Part shown: one piece after another, positions 1-8,082 of the stretch
How the letters are laid out: the number at the start of each line of letters is the position of its first letter
Position numbering within the stretch: position 1 is the stretch's first letter
Assembly (NCBI GenBank): GCA_035649495.1
Contig: DASRJL010000067.1
Span: 3,931 to 67,930, forward strand
DNA: 64,000 nt
Direction: 5' to 3'
From: SG8-41 sp035649495
Lineage (GTDB): Bacteria; Pseudomonadota; Gammaproteobacteria; Burkholderiales; SG8-41
Notes under the pieces: model-generated
What the model was told of the DNA's origin: nothing
Seen by the model: the letters and a program-made list of their open reading frames with translations, nothing else
Databases searched by the model: none
Position numbers and translations under genes: made by a program

Positions 1-148
1 GGCGTTCGCCCGTGCCATGCGGCGTCTCCGTCTGGGGCTGCGTGCGGATGCCGGTCCACAGCTTCCGCGCCCCGCGCGCGATGGCCGGCGTTGCCGCGAT
101 CAATTGCATCCAAGGCACTGCGCGGAAAACGGTTATCCAGCCAGGCAT
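1..148 (-). CDS. hypothetical protein, 5' part only (runs off left edge)
   Basis: On the minus strand an open frame starts at an ATG (146-148) preceded by AAGGAAA about 5 bases upstream, and stays open to the window edge. The visible 49 residues begin MPGWITVFRAVPWMQLIA and continue with ARGARKLWTG, a short amphipathic start of unknown function. An in-frame ATG at 188-190 is an alternative start without a good ribosome site. It would be divergent from the dioxygenase at 279. I do not recognise the family. The call rests on the ribosome site and the open frame only, so it is tentative. Confidence 0.4.
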   Translation of the reverse strand, partial: MPGWITVFRAVPWMQLIAATPAIARGARKLWTGIRTQPQTETPHGTGER

Positions 149-278
149 GAGTTTCCTTTCGATGAGCAGGTATCGCCCCGGTTTGACCATGATCCGGGAC
201 GCATGTTCGTCGGCGGCACCAATGTCTGTTTTCGGGTTTCGCGACCAGAAGCACACGCATGTGCGGTAGCATGGCGCC

Positions 279-1058
279 ATGACGACGACCATGCCCGCGA
301 TGTTCTTCGCACACGGCACGCCCGTGAACGCGATTACGCGCAACGCCTGCACGGAAGCCTGGGCTGCGATCGGGCGCGAGCTGCCCCGCCCGCGCGCGAT
401 AGTCTCCATTTCGGCGCACTGGTACCGCCCGGGGGTGGCGGTCACGGCCATGCCCAAGCCGCCGACGATCCACGACTTCGGCGGCTTTCCGCGCGAGCTG
501 CACGAGTACCAGTATCCGGCGCCGGGCGATCCCGCCCTCGCGCGCAAGGTCCGCGACCTGCTCGCGCCCGTCCCCGTCGAGCTGGCCGAGGACTGGGGCC
601 TCGACCATGGCACGTGGGCCGTGCTGTGCCACGTGTATCCGCGGGCGGACGTGCCGGTGATCGAGCTGGCGCTGGACGCGACGCAGCCGCCGGAATTCCA
701 CTTTCAGCTCGGGAGCAAGCTCGCGCCCCTGCGCGAGGACGGCGTCCTCGTCATCGGCAGCGGCAACCTCGTGCACAATCTTCGCTTGTGGACCCGCGGC
801 AGGCCCGACATGCCGCCGTTCGACTGGGCCGTGCGCTTCGAGAAGCAGGCGCGCGAGCTGATGGCATCCGGCAACGTGCAGCCGCTCGTGGACTGGGAAA
901 CGCTCGGGCAGGACGCCATGCTCTCCATCCCGACGCCGGACCACTACCTGCCCCTGCTCTACATCCTGGCGCTGCGGAGGGAAAGCGACGCCGTCACCTT
1001 TCCCGTCGAGGGCATCGACGGCGGGTCCGTCTCGATGCTGAGCGTCCGCGTCGGTTGA
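279..1058 (+). CDS. DODA/YgiD-type extradiol dioxygenase (LigB superfamily)
   Basis: This 259-residue protein has the usual length and layout of the 4,5-DOPA extradiol dioxygenase-like family. The N-terminal MPAMFFAHGTPVNAI carries the first metal-ligand histidine, SISAHWY follows near residue 45, a TIHDFGGFP loop near 65, and DHGTWAVLCHVYP near 110. GSGNLVHNLR near residue 165 holds a further conserved histidine. Family members open catechol-type rings next to a hydroxyl using a non-haem metal and act in the cytoplasm; the substrate here is unknown. The gene stands alone and is convergent with the TonB receptor. The family call is firm; DOPA specificity is not implied. Confidence 0.9.
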   Translation: MTTTMPAMFFAHGTPVNAITRNACTEAWAAIGRELPRPRAIVSISAHWYRPGVAVTAMPKPPTIHDFGGFPRELHEYQYPAPGDPALARKVRDLLAPVPVELAEDWGLDHGTWAVLCHVYPRADVPVIELALDATQPPEFHFQLGSKLAPLREDGVLVIGSGNLVHNLRLWTRGRPDMPPFDWAVRFEKQARELMASGNVQPLVDWETLGQDAMLSIPTPDHYLPLLYILALRRESDAVTFPVEGIDGGSVSMLSVRVG

Positions 1059-1216
1059 GCTGCGCGGTGCTCCGCGGTGATGAGCTGTGCGGTGATGAGC
1101 TCCGCGGTGATGAGCTGCGCGGTGACGAGCTCTGCCAACAATCGCGTCATCACCAGCGTACGTCAGTGAGTGTCGTCACCAGCGAGCGTCAGTGAGCGTC
1201 GTCACCGCGAAGCTCC
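1059..1216. repeat. inverted array of tandem words (GGTGATGAGCT type) between convergent genes
   Basis: The left arm has four copies of a 15-base word like GGTGATGAGCTCCGC (about 1074-1136). The right arm has words of the form CGTCACCAGCGAGCG at a 26-base period and ends CGTCACCGCGAAGCTC, so the arms are inverted relative to each other. The last right-arm word contains the stop codon of the TonB receptor gene (1202-1204). A 17-base word at 1168-1184 recurs exactly, inverted, at 24859-24875. It probably folds as a bidirectional terminator-like structure. Confidence 0.7.
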
Positions 1217-3706
1217 AAACTGGTAGCGCAGTCCCACCCAGAACGTCCGCGGGGCGCCCGGCGCGTAGAAAGTCGCGTGCTGGACTGGGAACTCGCCACC
1301 GACGGCCGGCAAGGGCCGCGCGATGAAGCTGCCGTTGCCCGTGAAGCCCGTCGGGCCTAGAAGCGATGCGGTGTAGTACTCCCGGTCAAAGAGATTGTTG
1401 ACCTGGCCGAACACGCTGAACCGCGGCTCTACGCGATACTGTGCATTGAGATTCACGACGCCGTAGCCGCCGGACTTCCCCGGTCCCAGGTAGAAAACAC
1501 CGTCCGGCTGGTGCAGGTTGTTCTCGTTGCCGCGCGCGTAGCTCGAGCCGATCGCGATGAAGTTGAGCCCCAGCGAGAACGCATCGCTCGCCCGGTAGTC
1601 CGCATAGGCCTTGAACATGTGCCGGGGAATGAGCGGTATGCGGTCGCCGGGCCGTACCACTATGTTGCCGTCGAGACCGCGCACGCCTGCCGCCGCAGTG
1701 CTGTTGGTGCTGTTGCTCGATCCGTTGACCGACTCCGCCGACTGGTAGGTAGCGTCCAGAAAGGTGTAATTCGCCCCCAGGCTCAACGCTCCCACCCTGC
1801 CGCTCAGCCCGGCTTCAAAACCCTCGCGCCGCGTCTTGCCGAAGTTCTTGAAAAAACCGAACTGCGACTGGTTCGGCGCCGCCACGAACAATATGTCGTC
1901 GTGATTCTCGGCGCGGAACACGCCGGCGTTCCAGCGTGCGCCGTTCGCCAGTGTCCCGTGCAGGCCCAGCTCCCAGGTTTTGGTCACCACCTGCTCGAGC
2001 GGCGGATCGCCGGCCATCGAATTCGGCAGCCGGCAGGGGTTCGCCGGGTCGGCGCAGCCCAGCTCGATGGCGGTCGGCGCCCGGCTACCCTCGCTATAGC
2101 CGACGTACGCTGCCAGCGCCTTGCCGGGGGCGTAGACGAGACCCGCGGCCGGATTGAGCCGCTCGTACACGTACACACCATCAAGGGAACCCGGACCGCC
2201 GCCGGGATTGATCTGGTCGGCGTTGCGGATGGTGGTCCGGTTGTAACGGCCGGACAGCGTCACGTGCCACACGTTTCCCAGGGTCAGGGTGTCCGTCGCG
2301 TACACGCTCCAGGTGCGGATGCGGCCGTCCAGGTCGACACGCGTGTCGAAGGGTTGGCCGTCGATTTCGCCGCCGGTCACGCCGTCGGCAAAAGCGTTCA
2401 GTCCGGTCACGCTGCGGTCTGCGTTGAGAAACCCGAGCTGCGAGGTTTGCCGGAATCGAACCCGGCTCTCGTCGTATGCAGCACCGGCGGTGAGCTGGTT
2501 GCGCTGGCCGCCGGGCGTTCCGAGCAGGGTGAACTGCCCGGACAATCCGTAATTTTCCTGCGTCGTGCTGCTGCGGTTGATCAGGCCGTTGCACTTCTCC
2601 GCCGGCTCGTCGCGGAGCAGCACGTTGGCGATGCAGCGCCAGAATGGAAAGGGCGTATTCGCGGCGCTCTCGCCCGCGACCGGGAAGCCCGTGAATCCCG
2701 CGGCGGTCAGCGCGGCGCGCTCGGCCGCGTTGGGCTGGTAGACCGCCTGGTCGAGCGTATCCTCGTTGATGTCACCGTTCAACGTGCCCGTCCGGATCCG
2801 CCGGTAGTACGCGTTGCCCGAGAGCATCAGCCGGTCGTTGACGCTGTGGGTGCCCACCAGGTTGACGAACGTCGATTCGTGCTCCGTAACGTCCGGCTTG
2901 GTGTAAACACTGGCGTAGTCGCGAGCCAGGAAGCGCTGCTCCTGCAACCCGCTTCCGTTGAGGCTGGTATCCGCGTAGGCGAACGTCAACCGCAGGTCGG
3001 TCGCGGCGGCGCGCCAGCCGAGCTTGCCGAAGATCTGGCCAACGCGGGAAGGCGAGTCCTCGCGCCAGCCGTCCTCCCTGAAGAGATTGCCGGTGAGGTA
3101 CCAATCCATGCTCTCATTGAACCCGCCGTACTCGAATTCCGCGGCGCGCCGGGAATTGCCGCCGAGGTAGCCCTGCAGAGCCGCGCCGGGGTGACTGCGG
3201 CCGTCCTTGGTCTGGATCGAGAGCGCGCCGCCCAGCGTGTTCAGACCGAACAGCGGATTCGAGCCCGGCATGAGGCTGACGGAAGCGATCGCAGCCTTCG
3301 GAATCAGGTCCCAGCTCACGACGTCGCCGAACGGCTGGTTCAGACGCACGCCATCCAGGTACAACGACAGGCCCTGCGGCGTGCCGAGCAGCGGCGAGGC
3401 CGTATAGCCGCGATAGTTGATGTCCGGCTGGAACGGGTTGCCCTGCATCTCGTTCACGTGCACGCTCCCGAACCGCCGGTTCAGGAAGTCCGACAGGTCG
3501 AGCGCCTGGCTGCGCTGGATATCCGCGTCCGTCGCCGATTGCACCGGCGCCGGGATCTGCGCCCGGTCAAGGCCGAGACCCGGCAGCGGTGTCGTGCCCA
3601 GGACTTCGATCGCAGGCAGCTGCGCTGCGGCCACCGTGGTCTCCGCCGCTTCGGCCGAAACGCTCACCGCTGCCATGACCGCGAGCAGCGGCACGGCGCG
3701 CAGCAT
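1202..3706 (-). CDS. TonB-dependent outer-membrane receptor
   Basis: The 834-residue product has a signal peptide (MLRAVPLLAVMAAVSVSAEA), a short IEVLG stretch that may be the TonB box, a plug domain at about residues 50-165 with LYLDGVRLNQPFGD and GSNPLFGLNTLGGALSI, and a long beta-barrel ending in the typical aromatic strand FWVGLRYQFGASR. Such receptors import siderophores, cobalamin, metals or plant compounds across the outer membrane; the ligand cannot be read from sequence. I chose the ATG at 3704-3706 because GGGAGG lies just upstream and the signal peptide starts there; an in-frame ATG at 3784 would add 26 residues unlike a signal. It is divergent from the cytochrome gene, which may share its regulation. 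Confidence 0.9.
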   Translation of the reverse strand: MLRAVPLLAVMAAVSVSAEAAETTVAAAQLPAIEVLGTTPLPGLGLDRAQIPAPVQSATDADIQRSQALDLSDFLNRRFGSVHVNEMQGNPFQPDINYRGYTASPLLGTPQGLSLYLDGVRLNQPFGDVVSWDLIPKAAIASVSLMPGSNPLFGLNTLGGALSIQTKDGRSHPGAALQGYLGGNSRRAAEFEYGGFNESMDWYLTGNLFREDGWREDSPSRVGQIFGKLGWRAAATDLRLTFAYADTSLNGSGLQEQRFLARDYASVYTKPDVTEHESTFVNLVGTHSVNDRLMLSGNAYYRRIRTGTLNGDINEDTLDQAVYQPNAAERAALTAAGFTGFPVAGESAANTPFPFWRCIANVLLRDEPAEKCNGLINRSSTTQENYGLSGQFTLLGTPGGQRNQLTAGAAYDESRVRFRQTSQLGFLNADRSVTGLNAFADGVTGGEIDGQPFDTRVDLDGRIRTWSVYATDTLTLGNVWHVTLSGRYNRTTIRNADQINPGGGPGSLDGVYVYERLNPAAGLVYAPGKALAAYVGYSEGSRAPTAIELGCADPANPCRLPNSMAGDPPLEQVVTKTWELGLHGTLANGARWNAGVFRAENHDDILFVAAPNQSQFGFFKNFGKTRREGFEAGLSGRVGALSLGANYTFLDATYQSAESVNGSSNSTNSTAAAGVRGLDGNIVVRPGDRIPLIPRHMFKAYADYRASDAFSLGLNFIAIGSSYARGNENNLHQPDGVFYLGPGKSGGYGVVNLNAQYRVEPRFSVFGQVNNLFDREYYTASLLGPTGFTGNGSFIARPLPAVGGEFPVQHATFYAPGAPRTFWVGLRYQFGASR

Positions 3707-3822
3707 GACGGACCTCCCTGGTCGACGGAATGATGAAACTGCTGGCAAACCCGGATATCTGCCCACCGGACACCATGGTAGCATCGGCAGTCACCATGAC
3801 GATCGCGTAGGGAAGGACGAAT

Positions 3823-4788
3823 ATGAAGTCATGCCACGCGCTTCTGCTCCTTCCGCTGGCGGGCGCTTTTGCGGCAATGGCGCCGGCGCAAAGTCAGGAG
3901 CCCCCGCCCGCCTGGGCGTATCCCGTCAATCCTCCCGATCTCAAGCCTCCGGTCGACGATGGCGCCTTGCGGCGCGTTCCGGGCAGCTCCGCCGCGTTCA
4001 CGCTCACCCAGGTGCGTGATCGCCAGTTCTCGCCCGTGTGGCATCCACAGGAGCATCCGCCGCAGCCCGAAGTCGTGGCACGCGGCAGAAAGCCCGATGT
4101 GCCTGCCTGCGGTTTCTGTCATCGAGCGGACGGGCCCGGGGGTCCTGAAAACGCGAATCTGGCGGGCCTTCCCAAGGCGTACATCATTCAGCAGGCGGCC
4201 GACTTCAAGAGCGGCGCCAGAAGGACTTCGGTGCCGAAGCGAAACATCGACCAGAAGCCGGGGATGTTCCAGGCGGCCACCGATGCCGAAGTGGAATCCG
4301 CAGCCGACTATTTCTCGTCCCTGAAGCCGAGGAGGATCATCAAGGTCGTTGAAACCGACACGGTTCCGAAGACGTACATCACGGCCAACCATCTGGCCGC
4401 CGTGAGCACGGGTGAAACCGAGGCTATCGGCCGGCGCATCATCGAGGTCCCGGAAGATCTGGAGCGGTTCGTAAGCCGGGACACGCATGCCGTTTTCATT
4501 GCCTACGTGCCAAAGGGCAGCGTCAAGCAGGGACAGACGCTCGCCACGACAGGGGGTGGGGGCAAGACGATACAGTGCGCGATCTGTCATGGCCCGGACC
4601 TGAAAGGACTCGGACCGGTACCCGGAATCGCCGGCCGCTCGACGAACTACACCGTCCGCCAGCTCTACGATTTCAAGAATGGCACGCGGGCGGGTACGGG
4701 AAGCGCGCTCATGAAGAGCGTGGTCGAAAAGCTCACTGTAGACGACATGCTGGCGCTCGCGGCGTACACCGCCTCGCTGGCGCCGTAA
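3823..4788 (+). CDS. diheme c-type cytochrome (cytochrome c4-like)
   Basis: The 321-residue product has a signal peptide (about residues 1-24) and two haem c attachment motifs, CGFCH at 96-100 and CAICH at 252-256, each followed by a cytochrome c-like segment with YIIQQAADFKSGAR or YTVRQLYDFKNGTR. The two similar halves are the layout of cytochrome c4-like periplasmic electron carriers. The long Pro-rich N-terminal stretch before the first haem is larger than in classic c4. It is divergent from the TonB receptor and convergent with the YeeE pair, so no partner enzyme is evident nearby. Confidence 0.85.
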   Translation: MKSCHALLLLPLAGAFAAMAPAQSQEPPPAWAYPVNPPDLKPPVDDGALRRVPGSSAAFTLTQVRDRQFSPVWHPQEHPPQPEVVARGRKPDVPACGFCHRADGPGGPENANLAGLPKAYIIQQAADFKSGARRTSVPKRNIDQKPGMFQAATDAEVESAADYFSSLKPRRIIKVVETDTVPKTYITANHLAAVSTGETEAIGRRIIEVPEDLERFVSRDTHAVFIAYVPKGSVKQGQTLATTGGGGKTIQCAICHGPDLKGLGPVPGIAGRSTNYTVRQLYDFKNGTRAGTGSALMKSVVEKLTVDDMLALAAYTASLAP

Positions 4789-4794
4789 GGAATA

Positions 4795-5211
4795 TCAGCC
4801 ACGTAGGCGCTCCGCGATTTCGTAGATGCCCATGCCGGCAACCATCGCAGCCACGAACACGACGGCCTTGAAATAGCCCGCGCCGTACACGACTATCGCC
4901 GGCGCGGGGCAGAACCCGGCGAGGCCCCAACCCACACCGAAGACGAGGCTCCCGAGAACCAGGCGCCGGTCGAACTGCGTTGCCGTGGGGAGGTGGAAGG
5001 GGCCGCCGAGCACGGGCGCAGCGCGCTTCCCGGCGAGACGAAACGCTACGACGGAAACCCCTATGGCGCCGATCATCACGAAGGCGAGCGAGGGATCCCA
5101 CTTCCCTGCCAGGTCGAGGAAACCCAGCACCTTTGACGGATCGGCCATGCCGGAGACGATCAAGCCGAGACCGAAAACAAGACCGGCGGCGAATGAGGCG
5201 AGCGGATACAT
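4795..5211 (-). CDS. YeeE/YedE family transporter, C-terminal-half subunit
   Basis: A 138-residue integral membrane protein with about four membrane segments. It carries the conserved GVGWGLAGFCPAPA motif near residue 103, whose cysteine is typical of the second half of YeeE/YedE transporters. Members move thiosulfate or other sulfur compounds across the inner membrane. Here the transporter is split into two genes: the N-terminal half lies immediately upstream with only a 6-base gap, so the two are surely co-transcribed and probably form a complex, as in PmpA/PmpB-type pairs. The actual substrate is inferred from the family. Confidence 0.85.
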   Translation of the reverse strand: MYPLASFAAGLVFGLGLIVSGMADPSKVLGFLDLAGKWDPSLAFVMIGAIGVSVVAFRLAGKRAAPVLGGPFHLPTATQFDRRLVLGSLVFGVGWGLAGFCPAPAIVVYGAGYFKAVVFVAAMVAGMGIYEIAERLRG

Positions 5212-5217
5212 CAGCGA

Positions 5218-5643
5218 TCAGCGAATCAGGTGGCGAACGACGAAAACGGTCGCAAAGCCCGCGATCATGAAGGCCAGTGTCGCGACCAGCGAGCGCGGAG
5301 AGAGCCGGGCGAGGCCGCACACCCCGTGGCCGCTCGTGCAGCCGGACCCATAGCGCGTTCCCACCCCGACCAGCAGGCCGGCCAGCGCGACGACGGCGTG
5401 GGTGGCGTCTATCGTGGGCACGGGCGCCTGCTTCACCAATTGATAGAAGGTCGGCGCAACAAACAGTCCGGCGATGAACATCACGCGCCAGGCAATGTCC
5501 CCGCGCACCGGCCTCAACAGCCCGCCGATGATGCCGCTCGCGCCCGCGATGCGGCCGTTCAACAGCACCAGCATCGAGGCGGCGATCCCGATGGCAACGC
5601 CGCCGGCGAGAGAGGCCCAGGGAGTGAAGTGTTCCCAGTCCAT
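5218..5643 (-). CDS. YeeE/YedE family transporter, N-terminal-half subunit
   Basis: A 141-residue membrane protein with about four hydrophobic segments and the signature GSGCTSGHGVCGLARLSPRS near residue 100, the cysteine-bearing motif of the first YeeE/YedE half. I chose the ATG at 5641-5643 (MDWEHFTPW) rather than the ATG at 5721, because the extra 26 residues would be read from a tandem-word repeat. It is followed after 6 bases by the second half. The promoter must lie in or beyond the repeat-filled spacer shared with the SDR gene. Confidence 0.85.
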   Translation of the reverse strand: MDWEHFTPWASLAGGVAIGIAASMLVLLNGRIAGASGIIGGLLRPVRGDIAWRVMFIAGLFVAPTFYQLVKQAPVPTIDATHAVVALAGLLVGVGTRYGSGCTSGHGVCGLARLSPRSLVATLAFMIAGFATVFVVRHLIR

Positions 5644-5647
5644 AAAG

Positions 5648-5742
5648 TGTGACCAGTGACCCGTGAACGGTGGCCTGATTGTAAACCGCCCGGCGAGGAT
5701 CGTTCGTCGCTCACCAGTCACTGGTCACCGGTCACCAGTCAC
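5648..5742. repeat. inverted heptamer array (TCACCAG words) in a divergent spacer
   Basis: At 5711-5742 there are four and a half heptamers (TCACCAG, TCACTGG, TCACCGG, TCACCAG, TCAC). At 5648-5672 the complementary words GTGACCAGTGACCCGTGAAC occur, so the two arms can pair across about 40 bases. Unlike most arrays in this window it sits between divergent genes (the YeeE pair and the SDR), so a pure terminator role is less obvious. Confidence 0.65.
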
Positions 5743-5794
5743 GCGGTTGGCAAATAGCGATTACCATACCGCTTTTCCTCAAGGAGACTCGATC

Positions 5795-6568
5795 ATGGCG
5801 GCTGCGGCACCGGGTGCGGTGGTGAAGGGTACGGAGTTGAAAGGCAAGGTCGCGCTCATCACGGGCGCGGGGCGCAACATCGGGCGAGCGATCGCCCTCG
5901 ATCTCGCGGCCGGCGGCGCCGCGATTGCCGTCAATACCCGCAAGTCCCGCGACGACGCGGAGAAAGTCGCGCAGGAGATTCGCGACGCCGGCGGTCAGGC
6001 CGATGTGTTCATGGCCGATATCGTGGACGCCGGTGCGGTCAACGCGATGGTAGATGGCATCGTGAAGCGCTTCGGCAAGGTGGACATCCTGGTGTTGAAC
6101 GCCTCGGTGCGCAAGGAAACTCCTTTCATGGAGATGAGCTTCGAGGAATGGAAGAGTCTCATCTCCATCACCTTGGACGGCTCGTTCCACTGCACCAAGG
6201 CGTGCCTGCCGCACATGGTGAAGGCTGGCGGCGGTAGCATCGTGACGCTGGGCGGCGCAAACGCGCTGTCGGGCTCGCCGAAGCGGGTGCACGGCTCGAC
6301 CGGCAAGCACGGTCTTTGGGGCATGACGCGCGCGCTTGCGAAGGAGCTGGGACCGCACGGGATCAACGTGAACTGCGTCGTGCCGGGGCCGATGATCGGG
6401 ACGGCGCAGCCGGGCCGCTCGCCGCGCGGGGATGCATCGGGCGTGCCGCTAGGCCGCCGCGTCGAGTACGAGGAAATCGCCACCCTGACGCGCTACCTGT
6501 GCGGCCCGGGCGCACGAATGGTGAGCGGGCAGTTGCTATACGTGGACGGGGGGCAGCAGATTTTCTGA
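5795..6568 (+). CDS. short-chain dehydrogenase/reductase (SDR)
   Basis: A 257-residue classical SDR. It has a cofactor-binding TGAGRNIG glycine motif near residue 24 and an LNASVR stretch near 98 in place of the usual NNAG. GSTGKHGLWGM near 167 stands where the YxxxK active site is expected: the tyrosine position reads as histidine or serine, while the lysine is present. It ends with VSGQLLYVDGGQQIF. The start was chosen at the ATG with AAGGAGA 8 bases upstream. It is followed after 33 bases by an FrsA-like hydrolase and probably forms an operon with it. The missing tyrosine raises the chance of altered or lost redox activity. Confidence 0.85.
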   Translation: MAAAAPGAVVKGTELKGKVALITGAGRNIGRAIALDLAAGGAAIAVNTRKSRDDAEKVAQEIRDAGGQADVFMADIVDAGAVNAMVDGIVKRFGKVDILVLNASVRKETPFMEMSFEEWKSLISITLDGSFHCTKACLPHMVKAGGGSIVTLGGANALSGSPKRVHGSTGKHGLWGMTRALAKELGPHGINVNCVVPGPMIGTAQPGRSPRGDASGVPLGRRVEYEEIATLTRYLCGPGARMVSGQLLYVDGGQQIF

Positions 6569-6601
6569 CAAAGACTGGCAGCTCTCAATGGAGGAAAAGT
6601 A

Positions 6602-7819
6602 ATGGCAGCAGTGATGAAGACCGACAAGGCCGCGCTACTTGCAACGCTGCCGGTGAAAGGCAGCGAAGACCCGTTCGAGGTGACGATAGGCGGTTTCTAC
6701 CGCCGGTGGTTCAACCTCATCGACGACCTCCAGCCCCTGATCGACACGGTGAAGACGATAAAAAGCACCGAGGACGAGGACTGGGCGCCGGCCTGGAGCG
6801 CGGTGGGGGCGCGCTACGAGAAGGAGGCGGAGGCTGCCCTCGCCCGCGGCGATCGCGCCGGCGCACGCAACGCCTTTCTCCAGGCGAAGTCGTACTACAG
6901 CCTTGCGCGCTTTCCGCAGCCGTATCATGGAGGCTCGGCCATCTGCGCGCCCGAGATGAGCCCGATCAAGGCGGAATCGTACCGGCGCTACCTGGAAGCG
7001 TACCGGCGCGCCACCGAGCTGGCCGAGAACAAGCCGGAGCTCATCAAGGTCCAGCGCGACGGCAAGGAGGCGACCGGCTATCTGCGCCTACCGGCGGGCG
7101 CCTCGGCAGCGAAGCCCGTGCCCGCGATCCTGGTGATGTGCGGCGCCGACATGTACAAGGAAGACCGCGAAAAGTACGCCGAGGGCGCCCTCGCCGAGGG
7201 CATGGCTGCGCTGGTGGTGGACGCGCCGGGGACCGGCCAGACGACTTTTCCGCACGCGCCCGAGTCGGTCGTGGCGTGGCAGGCGGCGCTCGACGCGCTC
7301 TCCAAGCGCCCCGAGATAGACGGCAACCGGCTGGGCGCGTTCGGCGTAAGTCGGGGCGGCCTGTGGGTCATGCGGCTCGCCGCGCAGGATCCGCGCATCA
7401 AGGGCCTCATATCGTGCGCACCCGGCGGCGTGGGCTACTGGGGCACGCCCGAGGAGCGCGCCGAATGGCGCAAGGCGGCAGCGGAACGCGCGAAGACGAA
7501 CTGGTTCGGCCCGCGCGCCACGCGCCCCGCGCCGAAGCCGGTCTCGGAGGAGGACCAGCGCAAGGAATTCCTGCGCTGGTCGCTCAAGGACAATGGCCTG
7601 CTCGACAAGCTGACGATGCCCATGTACCTCGTAAACGGGAAGGTGGATCACCTGACGCCCATCGGCAACTTGTACATGCTGCTCGAAAGCGGGCCGCCGA
7701 CCGGCCGCGTGGCGCGCGTCTACGCCGACGACGGGCATATTGCGGCAAGAAACGAGCGAGAATGGGGCCCCGCGGCATGGAAGTGGCTGCGGGAGACGCT
7801 CGCCGCCGTTCAGGGTTGA
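6602..7819 (+). CDS. alpha/beta hydrolase, FrsA/2,6-dihydroxypseudooxynicotine hydrolase-like
   Basis: A 405-residue protein with a helical N-terminal domain of about 130 residues (AGARNAFLQAKSYYSLARFP) followed by an alpha/beta-hydrolase fold. The nucleophile elbow is GVSRGG with serine at about residue 250, a TMPMYLVNGKVDHLTP strand carries the acid, and ADDGHIA carries the histidine near 379. This two-domain layout matches the DUF1100/FrsA group, which includes C-C bond and ester hydrolases. GAGGAAAAG precedes the ATG. It lies downstream of the SDR in the same direction. A second member of the group is at 18561-19718. Confidence 0.85.
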   Translation: MAAVMKTDKAALLATLPVKGSEDPFEVTIGGFYRRWFNLIDDLQPLIDTVKTIKSTEDEDWAPAWSAVGARYEKEAEAALARGDRAGARNAFLQAKSYYSLARFPQPYHGGSAICAPEMSPIKAESYRRYLEAYRRATELAENKPELIKVQRDGKEATGYLRLPAGASAAKPVPAILVMCGADMYKEDREKYAEGALAEGMAALVVDAPGTGQTTFPHAPESVVAWQAALDALSKRPEIDGNRLGAFGVSRGGLWVMRLAAQDPRIKGLISCAPGGVGYWGTPEERAEWRKAAAERAKTNWFGPRATRPAPKPVSEEDQRKEFLRWSLKDNGLLDKLTMPMYLVNGKVDHLTPIGNLYMLLESGPPTGRVARVYADDGHIAARNEREWGPAAWKWLRETLAAVQG

Positions 7820-7828
7820 ACTGCAATT

Positions 7829-8058
7829 GGCCACGGAAACACACGGAAGGGCACGGACGTCCCTGTACAGAGGGAATTCCTTAGCACGTGGTAGATCGTC
7901 CGCGCTGAGGGAAAGGTAAGTGGTGTTCCGTCATTCCCGCGCAGGCGGGAATCCAGGCGATTCAGTTCGTTACTGGATCCCCGCCTTCGCGAGGATGACT
8001 TATTCAGAGGTGCCCTAGGTCTTTTCCGTGTGTTTCCGTGTGATTCCGTGGCTAATGC
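7829..8058. repeat. dispersed repeat with ACACGGAA-word termini (copy 1)
   Basis: The left end reads GCCACGGAAACACACGGAAG and the right end is its rough reverse complement (TTTCCGTGTGATTCCGTGGC), giving inverted termini built of a roughly 10-base word. Nearly identical ends flank a different interior at 30527-30668. The element lies between two convergent hydrolase genes and has another repeat nested inside it (7928-7999). Confidence 0.75.
7928..7999. repeat. dRS3-like repeat unit nested in the larger element
   Basis: The sequence ATTCCC-(8 bases)-GGGAAT at 7933-7952 has exactly the shape of the neisserial dRS3 repeat. A second, imperfect copy in inverted orientation (CTGGATCCCCGCC and GAGGATGAC) ends at 7999. 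Pairs like this form small mobile palindromic units common in GC-rich Proteobacteria. Confidence 0.65.
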
Positions 8059-8082
8059 CGTTTAACGGTCACCGGTCACGCA

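Noticed and set aside
1511..3733. A 740-codon open frame antisense to the TonB receptor gene
   Set aside because: It lies fully inside the receptor gene, is Arg/Ala/Val-rich without domains, and is the expected shadow of GC-rich third-codon bias.
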